A DNA stretch of 8,578 nucleotides from JBDKTK01 sp039680225 (GCA_039680225.1 JBDKTK010000362.1:1-8578), one strand, 5' to 3'; counted from the first letter of the stretch, positions 1-5,674 are shown. The notes: a model not told the origin generated them from the sequence alone. Translations and numbers: made by a program.

Positions 1-882
1 TCGCTCAGCACGATATCGCCGCAAGAATACATGCCTCCTGAGAAGACGGAAGGGAAAGCCCTTGGAGACCCGGCTGAAAAGCTCCCGGAAATGGCCCCTG
101 AAACAATTACGCATCCGGCGTGGCGCCCCGAAGAAGTGGTGCCGCCGGAATTTCGCAGTGTGATCATGGACAAGGACCTGGAGCCGCGGAAAAAGGCCGA
201 GGCCGTTAAGAAATATTCGCAGTGTATGATCAAGAAATTGTCCCAGAACCCGACGGCGGAGAATATCCGCGAAGTAAAGACGGGCGTTTACGACATTGTC
301 GACATGATCCTTGACGAGGAGGAGACCGCTGGCCAGCTGCTCAACATCACCGATCACGACCCTTACACGTACACCCATTCAGTCAATGTCGGGATCCTCT
401 CCATAATGCTCGCCAACAGTGTGCTCGACAGGAAAGTCCACAATCTCAAGGAGCTGGGGGCGGGCTTCTTCCTCCATGACCTCGGGAAGGTCAAGGTCAA
501 TTCCGCGATCATCAACAAGCCGGGGAAACTCACCCGGGATGAAATGTGCCAGATGAAAAAGCATTCGGAATTCGGTTACCAGGTTTTACAGAAGGCGAAC
601 CAGCTTTCAGAAGAAATCGGGCATATCGTCCTGCAGCACCATGAGCGCGTGGACGGCAAGGGGTATCCCCGGGGGCTTGCGAAGGACGAGATCCACATTT
701 ACGCCCGGATCTGCTCGATTGCCGATGTTTACGATGCGCTTACTTCGGAAAGGTCCTATAAAAAAAGCATGTCGCCGTTCGATGCTCTTATGATAATAAG
801 GGACGAAATGCTCGGACACCTTCAAAAGGACATTTTCGAGCACCTTGTTTACATGCTCCACGGCAGTGTAAAAAAACACTGA
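1..882 (+). CDS. HD-GYP domain protein, predicted c-di-GMP phosphodiesterase (5' end missing)
   Basis: The reading frame is open from base 1 without a stop, so the gene starts left of the window; the ATG at 31 is probably internal. The tandem paralogue (895-1926) carries about 70 further N-terminal residues, a DUF3391-like domain, and residues just before ATG 31 line up with the end of it. Counting from ATG 31, the HD-GYP domain covers about residues 110-275. The metal-site HD is H149-D150 (HDLGK), followed by HHERVDGKGYP with H203-H204 and GYP at 211-213, then the IADVYDALTS block. These are the conserved residues of HD-GYP enzymes, which hydrolyse c-di-GMP to pGpG or GMP in the cytoplasm; all look intact, so activity is expected. 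Twelve bases separate the stop from the next gene, so the two are probably co-transcribed. Confidence 0.92.
   Translation, partial: SLSTISPQEYMPPEKTEGKALGDPAEKLPEMAPETITHPAWRPEEVVPPEFRSVIMDKDLEPRKKAEAVKKYSQCMIKKLSQNPTAENIREVKTGVYDIVDMILDEEETAGQLLNITDHDPYTYTHSVNVGILSIMLANSVLDRKVHNLKELGAGFFLHDLGKVKVNSAIINKPGKLTRDEMCQMKKHSEFGYQVLQKANQLSEEIGHIVLQHHERVDGKGYPRGLAKDEIHIYARICSIADVYDALTSERSYKKSMSPFDALMIIRDEMLGHLQKDIFEHLVYMLHGSVKKH
623..662 (+). repeat. 40-bp exact repeat shared by the tandem HD-GYP genes, copy 1
   Basis: Forty bases covering the codons around HHERVDGKG are identical to 1670-1709 in the second gene, although flanking DNA differs at many third positions. This is coding sequence of the HD-GYP signature. 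The missing synonymous differences suggest either recent gene conversion or chance retention. Confidence 0.85.
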
Positions 883-894
883 TCGGAACGGGAT

Positions 895-1926
895 ATGGAT
901 TTCTTTGCAGCAAACAACCAGTATGAGACGCCGATTGTGCCGGTCAGCGAATTGCGGGTCGGAATGTATGTTATCCTCACTTCCTGGATGGACCACCCGT
1001 CTTTGAAAAGCCATTTTTTAATCGAGTCGAAAAGCCAGATAAAACAGATTGTCGAAAGCGGGTATAGAAACGTCAGGATTGACCCCTCGAAGAGCATTAT
1101 AATGGAGCTGGCCGCCGCGGCCAAAAACCGGGAGCCTGAAAGAGATGAAATAATTTCCGCCGCCCAGTGGCGCCCGGAAGAACTGGTGTCTCCGGAATTT
1201 GGAAGATTGCTCAGGGACAGGGGCGCGGACCCCGTGTCCAAGGCTGCCGCGGTAAAAGAATTTTCACTCGGCATGATGAAAAAATTATACGAGGACCCGA
1301 CCGCCGGAAACATCGCGGCGGTTAAATCGGGCATTTATGACATTGTCGAGATGTTCCTTGACGAGGATGAAACGGCCAACGAGCTTATCAAGCAGAGTGA
1401 CTATAATAATAACCCTCAAACCCATTCCGTCAACGTGGGGATGCTTTCAATACTGCTGGCGAAAAGGGTCCTCGATGTCGATTCCCATAATTTCCATGAG
1501 CTCGGGGTGGGATTTTTCCTCCACGACATCGGCAAGGTCCGGATCGATCCCAAAATAATCAACAGCCGGGGACGGCTCAATAAAGCCGAATGGGAACAAA
1601 TGAAAAAGCACCCGGAATTCGGGTTCCAGTTTTTGAGAGCGGCCGGTCAGCTGTCGGAAGAGTGCTGGAATATCGTCCTGCAGCACCATGAGCGCGTGGA
1701 CGGCAAGGGCTATCCGCAGGGCCTGGCAAGGGATGAGATCAACCTGTATGCCAGGATCTGTTCGATTGCCGACGTTTACGATGCGCTGACCTCAACGAGG
1801 ACCTACCGAAAGAGACTCAAACCCTTCGACGCCCTTATCGTCATGAGAAATGAAATGCTGGGGCACATCCAGAAGGATATTTTCGAACACCTCGTCTACT
1901 TGCTCCACGGCAGCATGAGAGAATAA
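895..1926 (+). CDS. DUF3391 + HD-GYP domain protein, predicted c-di-GMP phosphodiesterase
   Basis: This 343-residue protein begins with a DUF3391-type N-terminal domain (about residues 1-75, containing ELRVGMYVILTSWMDHP), the usual partner of HD-GYP domains. After a linker, the HD-GYP domain covers about residues 170-340. H210-D211 (HDIGK), H264-H265 and GYP at 272-274 in HHERVDGKGYP, and IADVYDALTS are all present, so it is predicted to degrade c-di-GMP. No transmembrane segment or receiver domain is visible, so it is probably cytosolic. The ATG follows a weak G-rich ribosome site (GGAACGGGAT) 12 bases after the preceding paralogue. The two proteins align through nearly their whole shared length, indicating tandem duplication. 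The DUF3391 assignment rests on sequence resemblance and context. Confidence 0.93.
   Translation: MDFFAANNQYETPIVPVSELRVGMYVILTSWMDHPSLKSHFLIESKSQIKQIVESGYRNVRIDPSKSIIMELAAAAKNREPERDEIISAAQWRPEELVSPEFGRLLRDRGADPVSKAAAVKEFSLGMMKKLYEDPTAGNIAAVKSGIYDIVEMFLDEDETANELIKQSDYNNNPQTHSVNVGMLSILLAKRVLDVDSHNFHELGVGFFLHDIGKVRIDPKIINSRGRLNKAEWEQMKKHPEFGFQFLRAAGQLSEECWNIVLQHHERVDGKGYPQGLARDEINLYARICSIADVYDALTSTRTYRKRLKPFDALIVMRNEMLGHIQKDIFEHLVYLLHGSMRE
1670..1709 (+). repeat. 40-bp exact repeat shared by the tandem HD-GYP genes, copy 2
   Basis: Second copy of the 40-base identical block, 1047 bp downstream of copy 1 and at the equivalent place in the paralogue (HHERVDGKG codons). A direct repeat like this could support recombination between the two genes. 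Confidence 0.85.
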
Positions 1927-2126
1927 CAATTATCCTCTATCTTGCCTCTGCAAAAAGCGGGGGGCCTGTTTCGAGTACCAAACATCTTGTTTTCTTTTTC
2001 GTTTGAAAAATCCCGGCAATTCGGGCAAGGTTGGATTGCGTTTCTGGCGCGCGCGGAAATTTCCGGCAAGGGTATTGGCATGCGCTTCTCCAATTGCGAC
2101 TTCTCCAAATCAAAAAGGGCCTGATC

Positions 2127-3206
2127 ATGACGAAAAAGAAAAAAATAATCACCGGCATCGCCCTGCAGGGCGGCGGCGCCCTGGGCGCCTACGAATTCGG
2201 CGCGCTCAAAGCGCTTTATGCGTACAGGGGGGAGGGGTTCACTCCGCGGGTCGTAGCGGGGATATCCATCGGGGCCATCAATGCAGCCCTGCTGACAGGT
2301 GCGAAACAAGACCCGATCGGCACCCTGGAAGAAGTATGGCGGGAGCGCTTCTGCATGGACGACCCGGTTTGCGGGGCAATGGACATGTTCCGTCCGTGGT
2401 GCCCGAAGCCTGCCCATTCCTGTTTTGATTTTTATGAACAGAACCTTTCCCTTTACGGGAACCCGGGGATGTACAGGGTCAATCCCCGGCTGTTTTTCTC
2501 GCCATTGAGCTGCACAAACTTATACGACACTTCCGTGATGGAGAAGACCTTCCGGGAATATGCGGATGTCGAAAAGCTTAACCGGCCGGACAAAACCAGG
2601 CTGATCGTGACGGCCGTCAATGTCCGCACCGGCGAGCAGACGAAATTCGACAACGCCCGGATGCCGCTCGGCTTCAAGCACATAATGGCCAGCGGCAGTT
2701 TCCCGGTTTCTTTCCCGATGACGGAAATAGACGGCGAATTCTACTGGGATGGCGGGATATTCATCAATACGCCGCTGGCGCCGACCATCAACGCCCTGGA
2801 GCAGGTTGAAGCCGATGACCCCGATATCGAGCGCGAGCTTTTTTATGTCGAGGTCCACCGCAAGTCGGGCGAACTGCCATGCAACCTGAAGGAATCGTAC
2901 GAAAGGTGCTACAATATGATCTTCTCCGGGAAATTCTCGCTGGATGGAAAGCTTGCAGCGAATATCGAATCGCTGATCGATTTTTTTGCAATGCTTGAGG
3001 ATAAGCTCCCGGAAGACAGCCCGTTGCGGCAGCACAAGGCATACAAGGGAATGTCCCGGCATAAAAAGATAAACCGCCTCATCACGGTGGGCCAGGCCGG
3101 GAAGGGCGCGGGGGGCTCTTCAACCGATTTCTCCCGGGCAACGATCGAGCGCCGGATCGAAGACGGCTTCAACGATGCCATGGAAGCGCTTTACAAGGCG
3201 GGTTGA
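2127..3206 (+). CDS. Patatin-like phospholipase (DUF3734 type)
   Basis: A 359-residue predicted lipid acyl hydrolase. The oxyanion-hole loop GGGALGAYEFG lies near residues 15-25. The nucleophile elbow is GISIG at 45-49 (Ser47), and the second dyad residue is in YWDGG (Asp208). The stretch HIMASGSFPVSFP just before the DGG motif, and the C-terminal region after about residue 240, resemble bacterial patatins with a DUF3734 extension. All catalytic elements are present, so it should cleave acyl ester bonds of phospholipids or related lipids. It has no signal peptide. An upstream in-frame ATG exists at 2031, but ATG 2127 is preferred: AAAAAGGG lies 8 bases before it, and homology to patatins starts within ten residues. 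It is separated from the HD-GYP pair by 200 bp and converges on the RRM gene. Confidence 0.92.
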   Translation: MTKKKKIITGIALQGGGALGAYEFGALKALYAYRGEGFTPRVVAGISIGAINAALLTGAKQDPIGTLEEVWRERFCMDDPVCGAMDMFRPWCPKPAHSCFDFYEQNLSLYGNPGMYRVNPRLFFSPLSCTNLYDTSVMEKTFREYADVEKLNRPDKTRLIVTAVNVRTGEQTKFDNARMPLGFKHIMASGSFPVSFPMTEIDGEFYWDGGIFINTPLAPTINALEQVEADDPDIERELFYVEVHRKSGELPCNLKESYERCYNMIFSGKFSLDGKLAANIESLIDFFAMLEDKLPEDSPLRQHKAYKGMSRHKKINRLITVGQAGKGAGGSSTDFSRATIERRIEDGFNDAMEALYKAG

Positions 3207-3275
3207 TCCTGTTATCAGGGTCCGTCAAGACGTATTCATTTACAACTGCAGGCGGAAATGCGGGCAATTAAAGAA

Positions 3276-3306
3276 AGAGGTTGTGAATGAAATAATCACA
3301 ACCTCT
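3276..3306 (-). terminator. Intrinsic terminator of the RRM gene, shared with the convergent patatin gene
   Basis: A perfect 11-bp stem (AGAGGTTGTGA / TCACAACCTCT) with a 9-base loop. On the minus strand it is followed by TTCTTTAATT, about 50 bases after the RRM stop codon. On the plus strand it lies about 70 bases after the patatin stop, but the bases after it are less U-rich, so it should work best for the minus strand. Confidence 0.8.
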
Positions 3307-3355
3307 CTCATCAAAATCATTTACCGGCAAGTCCTGGATCAACTAAGTTGAGGTT

Positions 3356-3691
3356 TTAATACCTCCTGCCGTAACCTCCGCTGCGGCCGCCTGAACCACC
3401 CGGCCGGGAGCCGCCCGGGCGTGAGCCGCCGCCCCTGCTGTCCCTCTTGGGACGCGCCTCGTTAACGGTAATCACTTTACCGCAGAGTTCGCCCCCGTTG
3501 AGCCTCTTGATCGCATCAGCGGCTTCCTGTTCAGTCTCCATCTCGACAAAACCGAATCCCTTGCTCATTCCGGTATAATTATCCTTTATGATGCTTGCTG
3601 AGACGACCTTGCCGGATGGGGCAAAATTAAATTTCAGATCTTCTTCCGTGACTTCCGTTGCCAGATTCCCTACATAAAGATTCTTGTTCAT
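3356..3691 (-). CDS. RRM-type RNA-binding protein with Gly/Arg-rich tail
   Basis: This 111-residue protein is a single RNA recognition motif with a disordered tail. RNP2 is LYVGNL (residues 5-10) and RNP1 is KGFGFVEM (44-51), with the aromatic residues that stack on RNA bases intact. Residues 85-111 are an RGG-like tail rich in Gly, Arg, Ser and Pro, ending in YGRRY. Small bacterial RRM proteins of this kind occur in cyanobacteria and several Proteobacteria/Desulfobacterota and bind single-stranded RNA; some are cold-induced. AGGAG lies 6 bases before the ATG. The upstream neighbour is a cold-shock gene ending 69 bases away, with an intrinsic terminator in between and no visible promoter, so read-through from that gene is the likely source of its mRNA. 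Confidence 0.95.
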   Translation of the reverse strand: MNKNLYVGNLATEVTEEDLKFNFAPSGKVVSASIIKDNYTGMSKGFGFVEMETEQEAADAIKRLNGGELCGKVITVNEARPKRDSRGGGSRPGGSRPGGSGGRSGGYGRRY

Positions 3692-3720
3692 TGATTTCTC
3701 CTTTTTGAATGCAAGTGAAG

Positions 3721-3748
3721 AAAAAAGGCGTTCCGGCGAGGAACGCCT
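3721..3748 (-). terminator. Intrinsic terminator between the csp and RRM genes
   Basis: On the minus strand, a 9-bp GC-rich perfect stem (AGGCGTTCC / GGAACGCCT, 5-base loop) is followed by a run of six U. It starts about 12 bases after the cold-shock stop codon. Only about 30 bases separate it from the RRM start codon, which leaves no room for a separate promoter. Confidence 0.9.
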
Positions 3749-3760
3749 CAGTTTACTCGC

Positions 3761-3970
3761 TTAGATTGACTTTACGTTTTCTGCAGCCGGACCTTTTTTG
3801 CCCTGCTGAACATCAAAGCTGACGCGCTGGCCTTCTTGCAGGGTTTTAAACCCGCCGGTCGGGCCGGCCTGGATGGATTTGTAATGTACAAACACATCGC
3901 CTCCGCCGTCTTTCTCAATGAACCCAAAACCTTTACGCTCATCAAACCATTTTACTTTGCCTTCTGACAT
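3761..3970 (-). CDS. Cold-shock domain protein (CspA family)
   Basis: A 69-residue cold-shock domain protein, the normal length for the family. It begins MSEGKVKWF and carries RNP1 KGFGFI (residues 13-18) and RNP2 VFVH (27-30), with the conserved EGQRVSFDV strand near 47-55. Such proteins bind single-stranded RNA and DNA, melt secondary structure, and in E. coli (CspA, CspC, CspE) can act as transcription antiterminators. A longer frame reaches 3991, but AGGAGG lies 9 bases before the ATG at 3970 and directly abuts the alternative ATG at 3979, so 3970 is chosen. No convincing promoter lies in the 60 bases between the upstream terminator (4032-4068) and this gene. Confidence 0.96.
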   Translation of the reverse strand: MSEGKVKWFDERKGFGFIEKDGGGDVFVHYKSIQAGPTGGFKTLQEGQRVSFDVQQGKKGPAAENVKSI

Positions 3971-4031
3971 TGCTGGCATCCTCCTTTCCAATATTCCTCA
4001 AAAGCCGGATGGCACATAGTGACGGGAAAGG

Positions 4032-4068
4032 AAAAAAAAACCGCCAAGACCCTGAAGAGTTTTGGCGG
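4032..4068 (-). terminator. Strong intrinsic terminator upstream of csp
   Basis: On the minus strand, a 10-bp stem (CCGCCAAAAC / GTCTTGGCGG, one G-U pair, 8-base loop) is followed directly by nine U. It lies about 60 bases before the cold-shock start codon and about 130 bases after the acyltransferase stop. It could end acyltransferase mRNA, a short RNA from the promoter at 4151-4179, or both. Confidence 0.92.
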
Positions 4069-4145
4069 CGCCTTTGCAATTCAAATGTCTGATCCAACTT
4101 TAGTGATATCCCGGCAATGCAAATGCTGCCGATAATATCTAGTTG
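4032..4145 (-). ncRNA. Candidate 114-nt small RNA or csp leader RNA
   Basis: The minus-strand promoter at 4151-4179 predicts a start at about 4145, and the terminator ends at about 4032. The predicted RNA opens with an imperfect stem-loop formed by three helices: 4141-4145 with 4095-4099, 4135-4139 with 4105-4109, and 4127-4131 with 4112-4116. A largely unpaired linker follows (about 4069-4094), then the terminator hairpin with nine U. A 5' hairpin, open linker and terminator is a common small-RNA layout. No open reading frame with a ribosome site was noticed in it. It matches no RNA family I can name. The alternative is a transcription-attenuated leader of the downstream cold-shock gene. Confidence 0.5.
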
Positions 4146-4150
4146 AAAGT

Positions 4151-4179
4151 ATAATACGGGAGATACTGAGGGAAGTCAA
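4151..4179 (-). promoter_or_regulatory. Sigma-70-type promoter (TTGACT-17-TATTAT)
   Basis: On the minus strand the -35 element TTGACT (4174-4179) and -10 element TATTAT (4151-4156) are separated by exactly 17 bases, each 5 of 6 to consensus. It starts about 20 bases after the acyltransferase stop and directs transcription toward the csp and RRM genes. It is the best housekeeping promoter in the window. Confidence 0.75.
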
Positions 4180-4198
4180 TACAATTCTCCGCCCCGAT

Positions 4199-4897
4199 TT
4201 ATATCTGCTGCTGCCCGGCCCCGCCGGCCATTTTTGATTTGGAAGGAATGGCCCTCAACCGGGTCTGCATTATGCTTTCAAGATATTTGCGCTGAACTTC
4301 AAATTCGTCCTGGGTCTCCGTTGAGTCGTATTTAATCATGTCTCCAAAAGTAAGAACCACCCTGGCAAATGGTTTGGGAAGAAAAAAGCTGTCCCAGCTT
4401 TTGAAGGACCACGACCTGTCAGCGGATGTGTAAAACGGGATTATAGCCGCATCGGCCGATTGGGCGAGTTTTATAGTACCGGACTTGACCTCGCCGGCCG
4501 GCCCTCGCGGACCGTCTACGATGTGGGCGGCCAGGCCTGATTTTCTCAGATATTTGATCATTTGAGAAAGGGCGCTTCTCCCTCCGTTGGATGAGGAGCC
4601 CCGCACTACATGCCATCCACTCCTCAGGGCCACGGACGCAATCATTTCACCATCCCTGCTTTTGCTGATCATAAGTGATGGATTTAATCCCCGATAATTC
4701 TGAAAATGGCGAATTGCGCTGAAAAACTGCTGGTGCCAGGCACACAAAAGAACTCTGCCGCCGTTTCGGTGGTAATCCATCCACTCTTTTTCGTTTTCAA
4801 TCCTTATTCTGAATGTCCAGCTGTACAAGCGTATGAATCTGTAGAGAAAAGAATGAAATTGCCGAGTCCTGGTCACTTTTTTGAATCTGAAATCCAT
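4199..4897 (-). CDS. DUF374 family lysophospholipid acyltransferase-like protein
   Basis: This 232-residue protein carries the DUF374 (LPLAT superfamily) signatures in order: a hydrophobic strand ending in WHQQFF (W54-H55), ISKSRDGE (77-84), VVRGSSSNGG (97-106), DGPRGP (128-133), and SWDSFFLPKPF followed by FGD (167-186). Related enzymes transfer acyl chains to lysophospholipid or lipid A-like acceptors at the inner membrane; the acceptor here cannot be told. His55 is the likely catalytic base, as in other LPLAT proteins. The N-terminus is basic with no cleavable signal peptide, which suggests peripheral membrane attachment. A GGGAGG ribosome site lies 3-4 bases before the ATG. It follows the 109-aa protein gene by 62 bases on the same strand, so the two may be co-transcribed. 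Confidence 0.9.
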   Translation of the reverse strand: MDFRFKKVTRTRQFHSFLYRFIRLYSWTFRIRIENEKEWMDYHRNGGRVLLCAWHQQFFSAIRHFQNYRGLNPSLMISKSRDGEMIASVALRSGWHVVRGSSSNGGRSALSQMIKYLRKSGLAAHIVDGPRGPAGEVKSGTIKLAQSADAAIIPFYTSADRSWSFKSWDSFFLPKPFARVVLTFGDMIKYDSTETQDEFEVQRKYLESIMQTRLRAIPSKSKMAGGAGQQQI

Positions 4898-4959
4898 AGC
4901 CCTCCCGGTCTGCGAAAGCAGAGCCGTTGAAATTTATTTCTTCGCGGAACATGCCTGAT

Positions 4960-5289
4960 TCAGGCAGTATCGTTATGCACCGGGTTTTCCTGCACGATTA
5001 TCTTCATTTTCTTTACCCAGCCGCCCTTGTCTGTTTTTACATCCCTGCAATCCTTATTGTGCTTGAATTCGAACACAACTAATCCTTTATGCTCCCCATC
5101 CTGCACCACCCTGTACCCGGTGATGTTGCCCCCGTAAAATGAACGTTGCTGCTGTTCTTTATGAAAATAAATTTTGCCCCCAACCAGTTTGGCCGCCTCG
5201 GTTTCCTGCAGCACCCACCAGCCGCTTTCCCATAAATTTTCTTTGAGCCTGACAAAATTATTTAAGTTTTCGACCAGGTGAATTTCCAT
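4960..5289 (-). CDS. Hypothetical protein, 109 aa
   Basis: Product not recognised. The frame extends to 5391, but the preferred start is the ATG at 5289: AGAGG and GGGAAG lie just upstream, and the longer frame would run through a terminator-like hairpin. The protein is soluble and aromatic-rich, with no signal peptide or membrane segment. Notable stretches are ESGWWVLQ (21-28), LVGGKIYFHKEQ (35-46), FYGGNITGYRVV (51-62), LVVFEFKHNKDC (70-81) and KGGWVKKMKIIV (88-99). The alternating beta-strand pattern with conserved-looking Gly, Trp and His suggests a compact beta-barrel or PUA/EVE-like fold, but that is a guess. The stop codon lies in a perfect palindrome (4952-4966). The acyltransferase gene follows 62 bases downstream. 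Confidence 0.72.
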   Translation of the reverse strand: MEIHLVENLNNFVRLKENLWESGWWVLQETEAAKLVGGKIYFHKEQQQRSFYGGNITGYRVVQDGEHKGLVVFEFKHNKDCRDVKTDKGGWVKKMKIIVQENPVHNDTA

Positions 5290-5338
5290 TTTCCTCTTCC
5301 CTTTCTCCTGAGGTTGCAATACTGCTTGCCCGAAAATG

Positions 5339-5371
5339 AAAAACCCCGTCCATTGTAACGGACAGGGGTTT
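5339..5371 (-). terminator. Terminator-like hairpin in the leader of the 109-aa protein gene
   Basis: On the minus strand, an 11-bp stem (AAACCCC + GTCC against GGAC + GGGGTTT, one bulged base, 8-base loop) is followed by TTTTTCATTTT. It ends about 50 bases before the start codon of the 109-aa protein gene. No gene lies upstream on this strand until the PEP-CTERM gene, which has its own terminator, so this hairpin looks like a leader attenuator or the end of a short RNA. Confidence 0.7.
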
Positions 5372-5442
5372 AAACTGCCTCCCAAAAGCAATTTTAAATC
5401 GGGTCATCACCTTCCAGTGATGTCAATTACATGTCTATGATA

Positions 5443-5470
5443 ATGCTATGCTCATTTGAGTTTAAGTCAA
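5443..5470 (-). promoter_or_regulatory. Possible promoter for the 109-aa protein gene (TTGACT-16-TAGCAT)
   Basis: On the minus strand, TTGACT (5465-5470) and TAGCAT (5443-5448, 4 of 6 to consensus) are 16 bases apart. The predicted start near 5436 would give a leader containing a 6-bp stem-loop (CATCAC 5405-5410 / GTGATG 5417-5422) and then the terminator-like hairpin at 5339-5371. The -10 match is moderate. Confidence 0.4.
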
Positions 5471-5484
5471 GCTAATTATATGAT
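5456..5484 (+). promoter_or_regulatory. Possible divergent promoter (TTGAGT-17-TATGAT)
   Basis: On the plus strand, TTGAGT (5456-5461) and TATGAT (5479-5484, 5 of 6 to consensus) are 17 bases apart. It overlaps the minus-strand promoter back to back. The two -35 elements form a near-palindrome (TTGAGTTTAAGTCAA, 5456-5470) that could also be an operator. Transcription would start near 5490 and run into the terminator at 5624-5657. Confidence 0.4.
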
Positions 5485-5620
5485 GAAAATGCCGGAGACG
5501 ATTCGAAGAAATAACTCTGTAAAGCCCTTGGGGGCTGCTGTTTCCAGGCAAGTAAAAGCAGTGCCTGTAAACATGAAATTCGGTTTCGGGTGCAATAGAG
5601 AAGATTCCGGCCGGCAGTAA
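5480..5620 (+). CDS. Possible small gene, 43-46 aa peptide
   Basis: An open frame of 46 codons from ATG 5480, or 43 from ATG 5489, ends with TAA only three bases before a strong plus-strand terminator. The product is basic in its first two thirds (RRNNSVKPLG near the start) and ends with MKFGFGCNREDSGRQ, which has one cysteine. It has no signal peptide or membrane segment and matches no family I recognise; a peptide precursor is only a thought. Against it: no Shine-Dalgarno sequence precedes any of the ATG codons. The predicted -10 overlaps the first two, so translation would have to be leaderless from 5489. The alternative is a non-coding RNA of about 165 nt over the same stretch. Confidence 0.35.
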   Translation: MMKMPETIRRNNSVKPLGAAVSRQVKAVPVNMKFGFGCNREDSGRQ

Positions 5621-5623
5621 AAG

Positions 5624-5657
5624 AAGGCAGGGTCAAACGGCCCTGCCTTTATTTTTG
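5624..5657 (+). terminator. Bidirectional intrinsic terminator (small plus-strand transcript / PEP-CTERM gene)
   Basis: A perfect 9-bp stem (AAGGCAGGG 5624-5632 / CCCTGCCTT 5641-5649, 8-base loop). On the plus strand it is followed by TTTATTTTT. On the minus strand it is followed by the weaker tract TTCTTTTA and lies about 25 bases after the PEP-CTERM stop. The better U-tract on the plus side argues for a real plus-strand transcript ending here. Confidence 0.85.
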
Positions 5658-5674
5658 GATATTCGGTTTATCCG

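Larger units (their letters stand above)
5290..5674. other. 385-bp intergenic region between the 109-aa protein gene and the PEP-CTERM gene
   Basis: This stretch holds the leader hairpin at 5339-5371, a CATCAC/GTGATG stem-loop (5405-5422) and two overlapping divergent promoter candidates (5443-5484). It also holds a possible 43-46 codon gene (5480-5620), an inverted repeat CAGGCA/TGCCTG (5546-5568) and a bidirectional terminator (5624-5657). No larger gene is visible. Confidence 0.6.

Noticed and set aside
31..33. ATG 31 as the true start of the first HD-GYP protein
   Set aside because: The frame is open to base 1 and the paralogue has a further N-terminal domain, so the gene almost certainly begins outside the window.
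2078..2094. Sigma-54-like TTGGCATG upstream of the patatin gene
   Set aside because: No GC dinucleotide occurs at the -12 position at the required spacing.
1942..2124. 60-codon plus-strand frame between the second HD-GYP gene and the patatin gene
   Set aside because: It starts at a TTG without a ribosome site, has no domain-like pattern, and overlaps a stretch full of short palindromes.
3971..3991. Longer N-terminus for the cold-shock protein
   Set aside because: The ribosome site is placed correctly only for ATG 3970; the extra codons overlap it and add residues the family lacks.
4952..4966. TGCCTGATTCAGGCA palindrome as terminator of the 109-aa protein gene
   Set aside because: The stem allows only a 3-base loop and no U-run follows; it also contains the stop codon, so it was left as a curiosity.
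5511..5575. Possible c-di-GMP (GEMM) riboswitch before the 5624 terminator
   Set aside because: The GTAAAGCCC segment recalls it superficially, but the conserved GCAAACC and GACGCAAAGCC core segments are missing.
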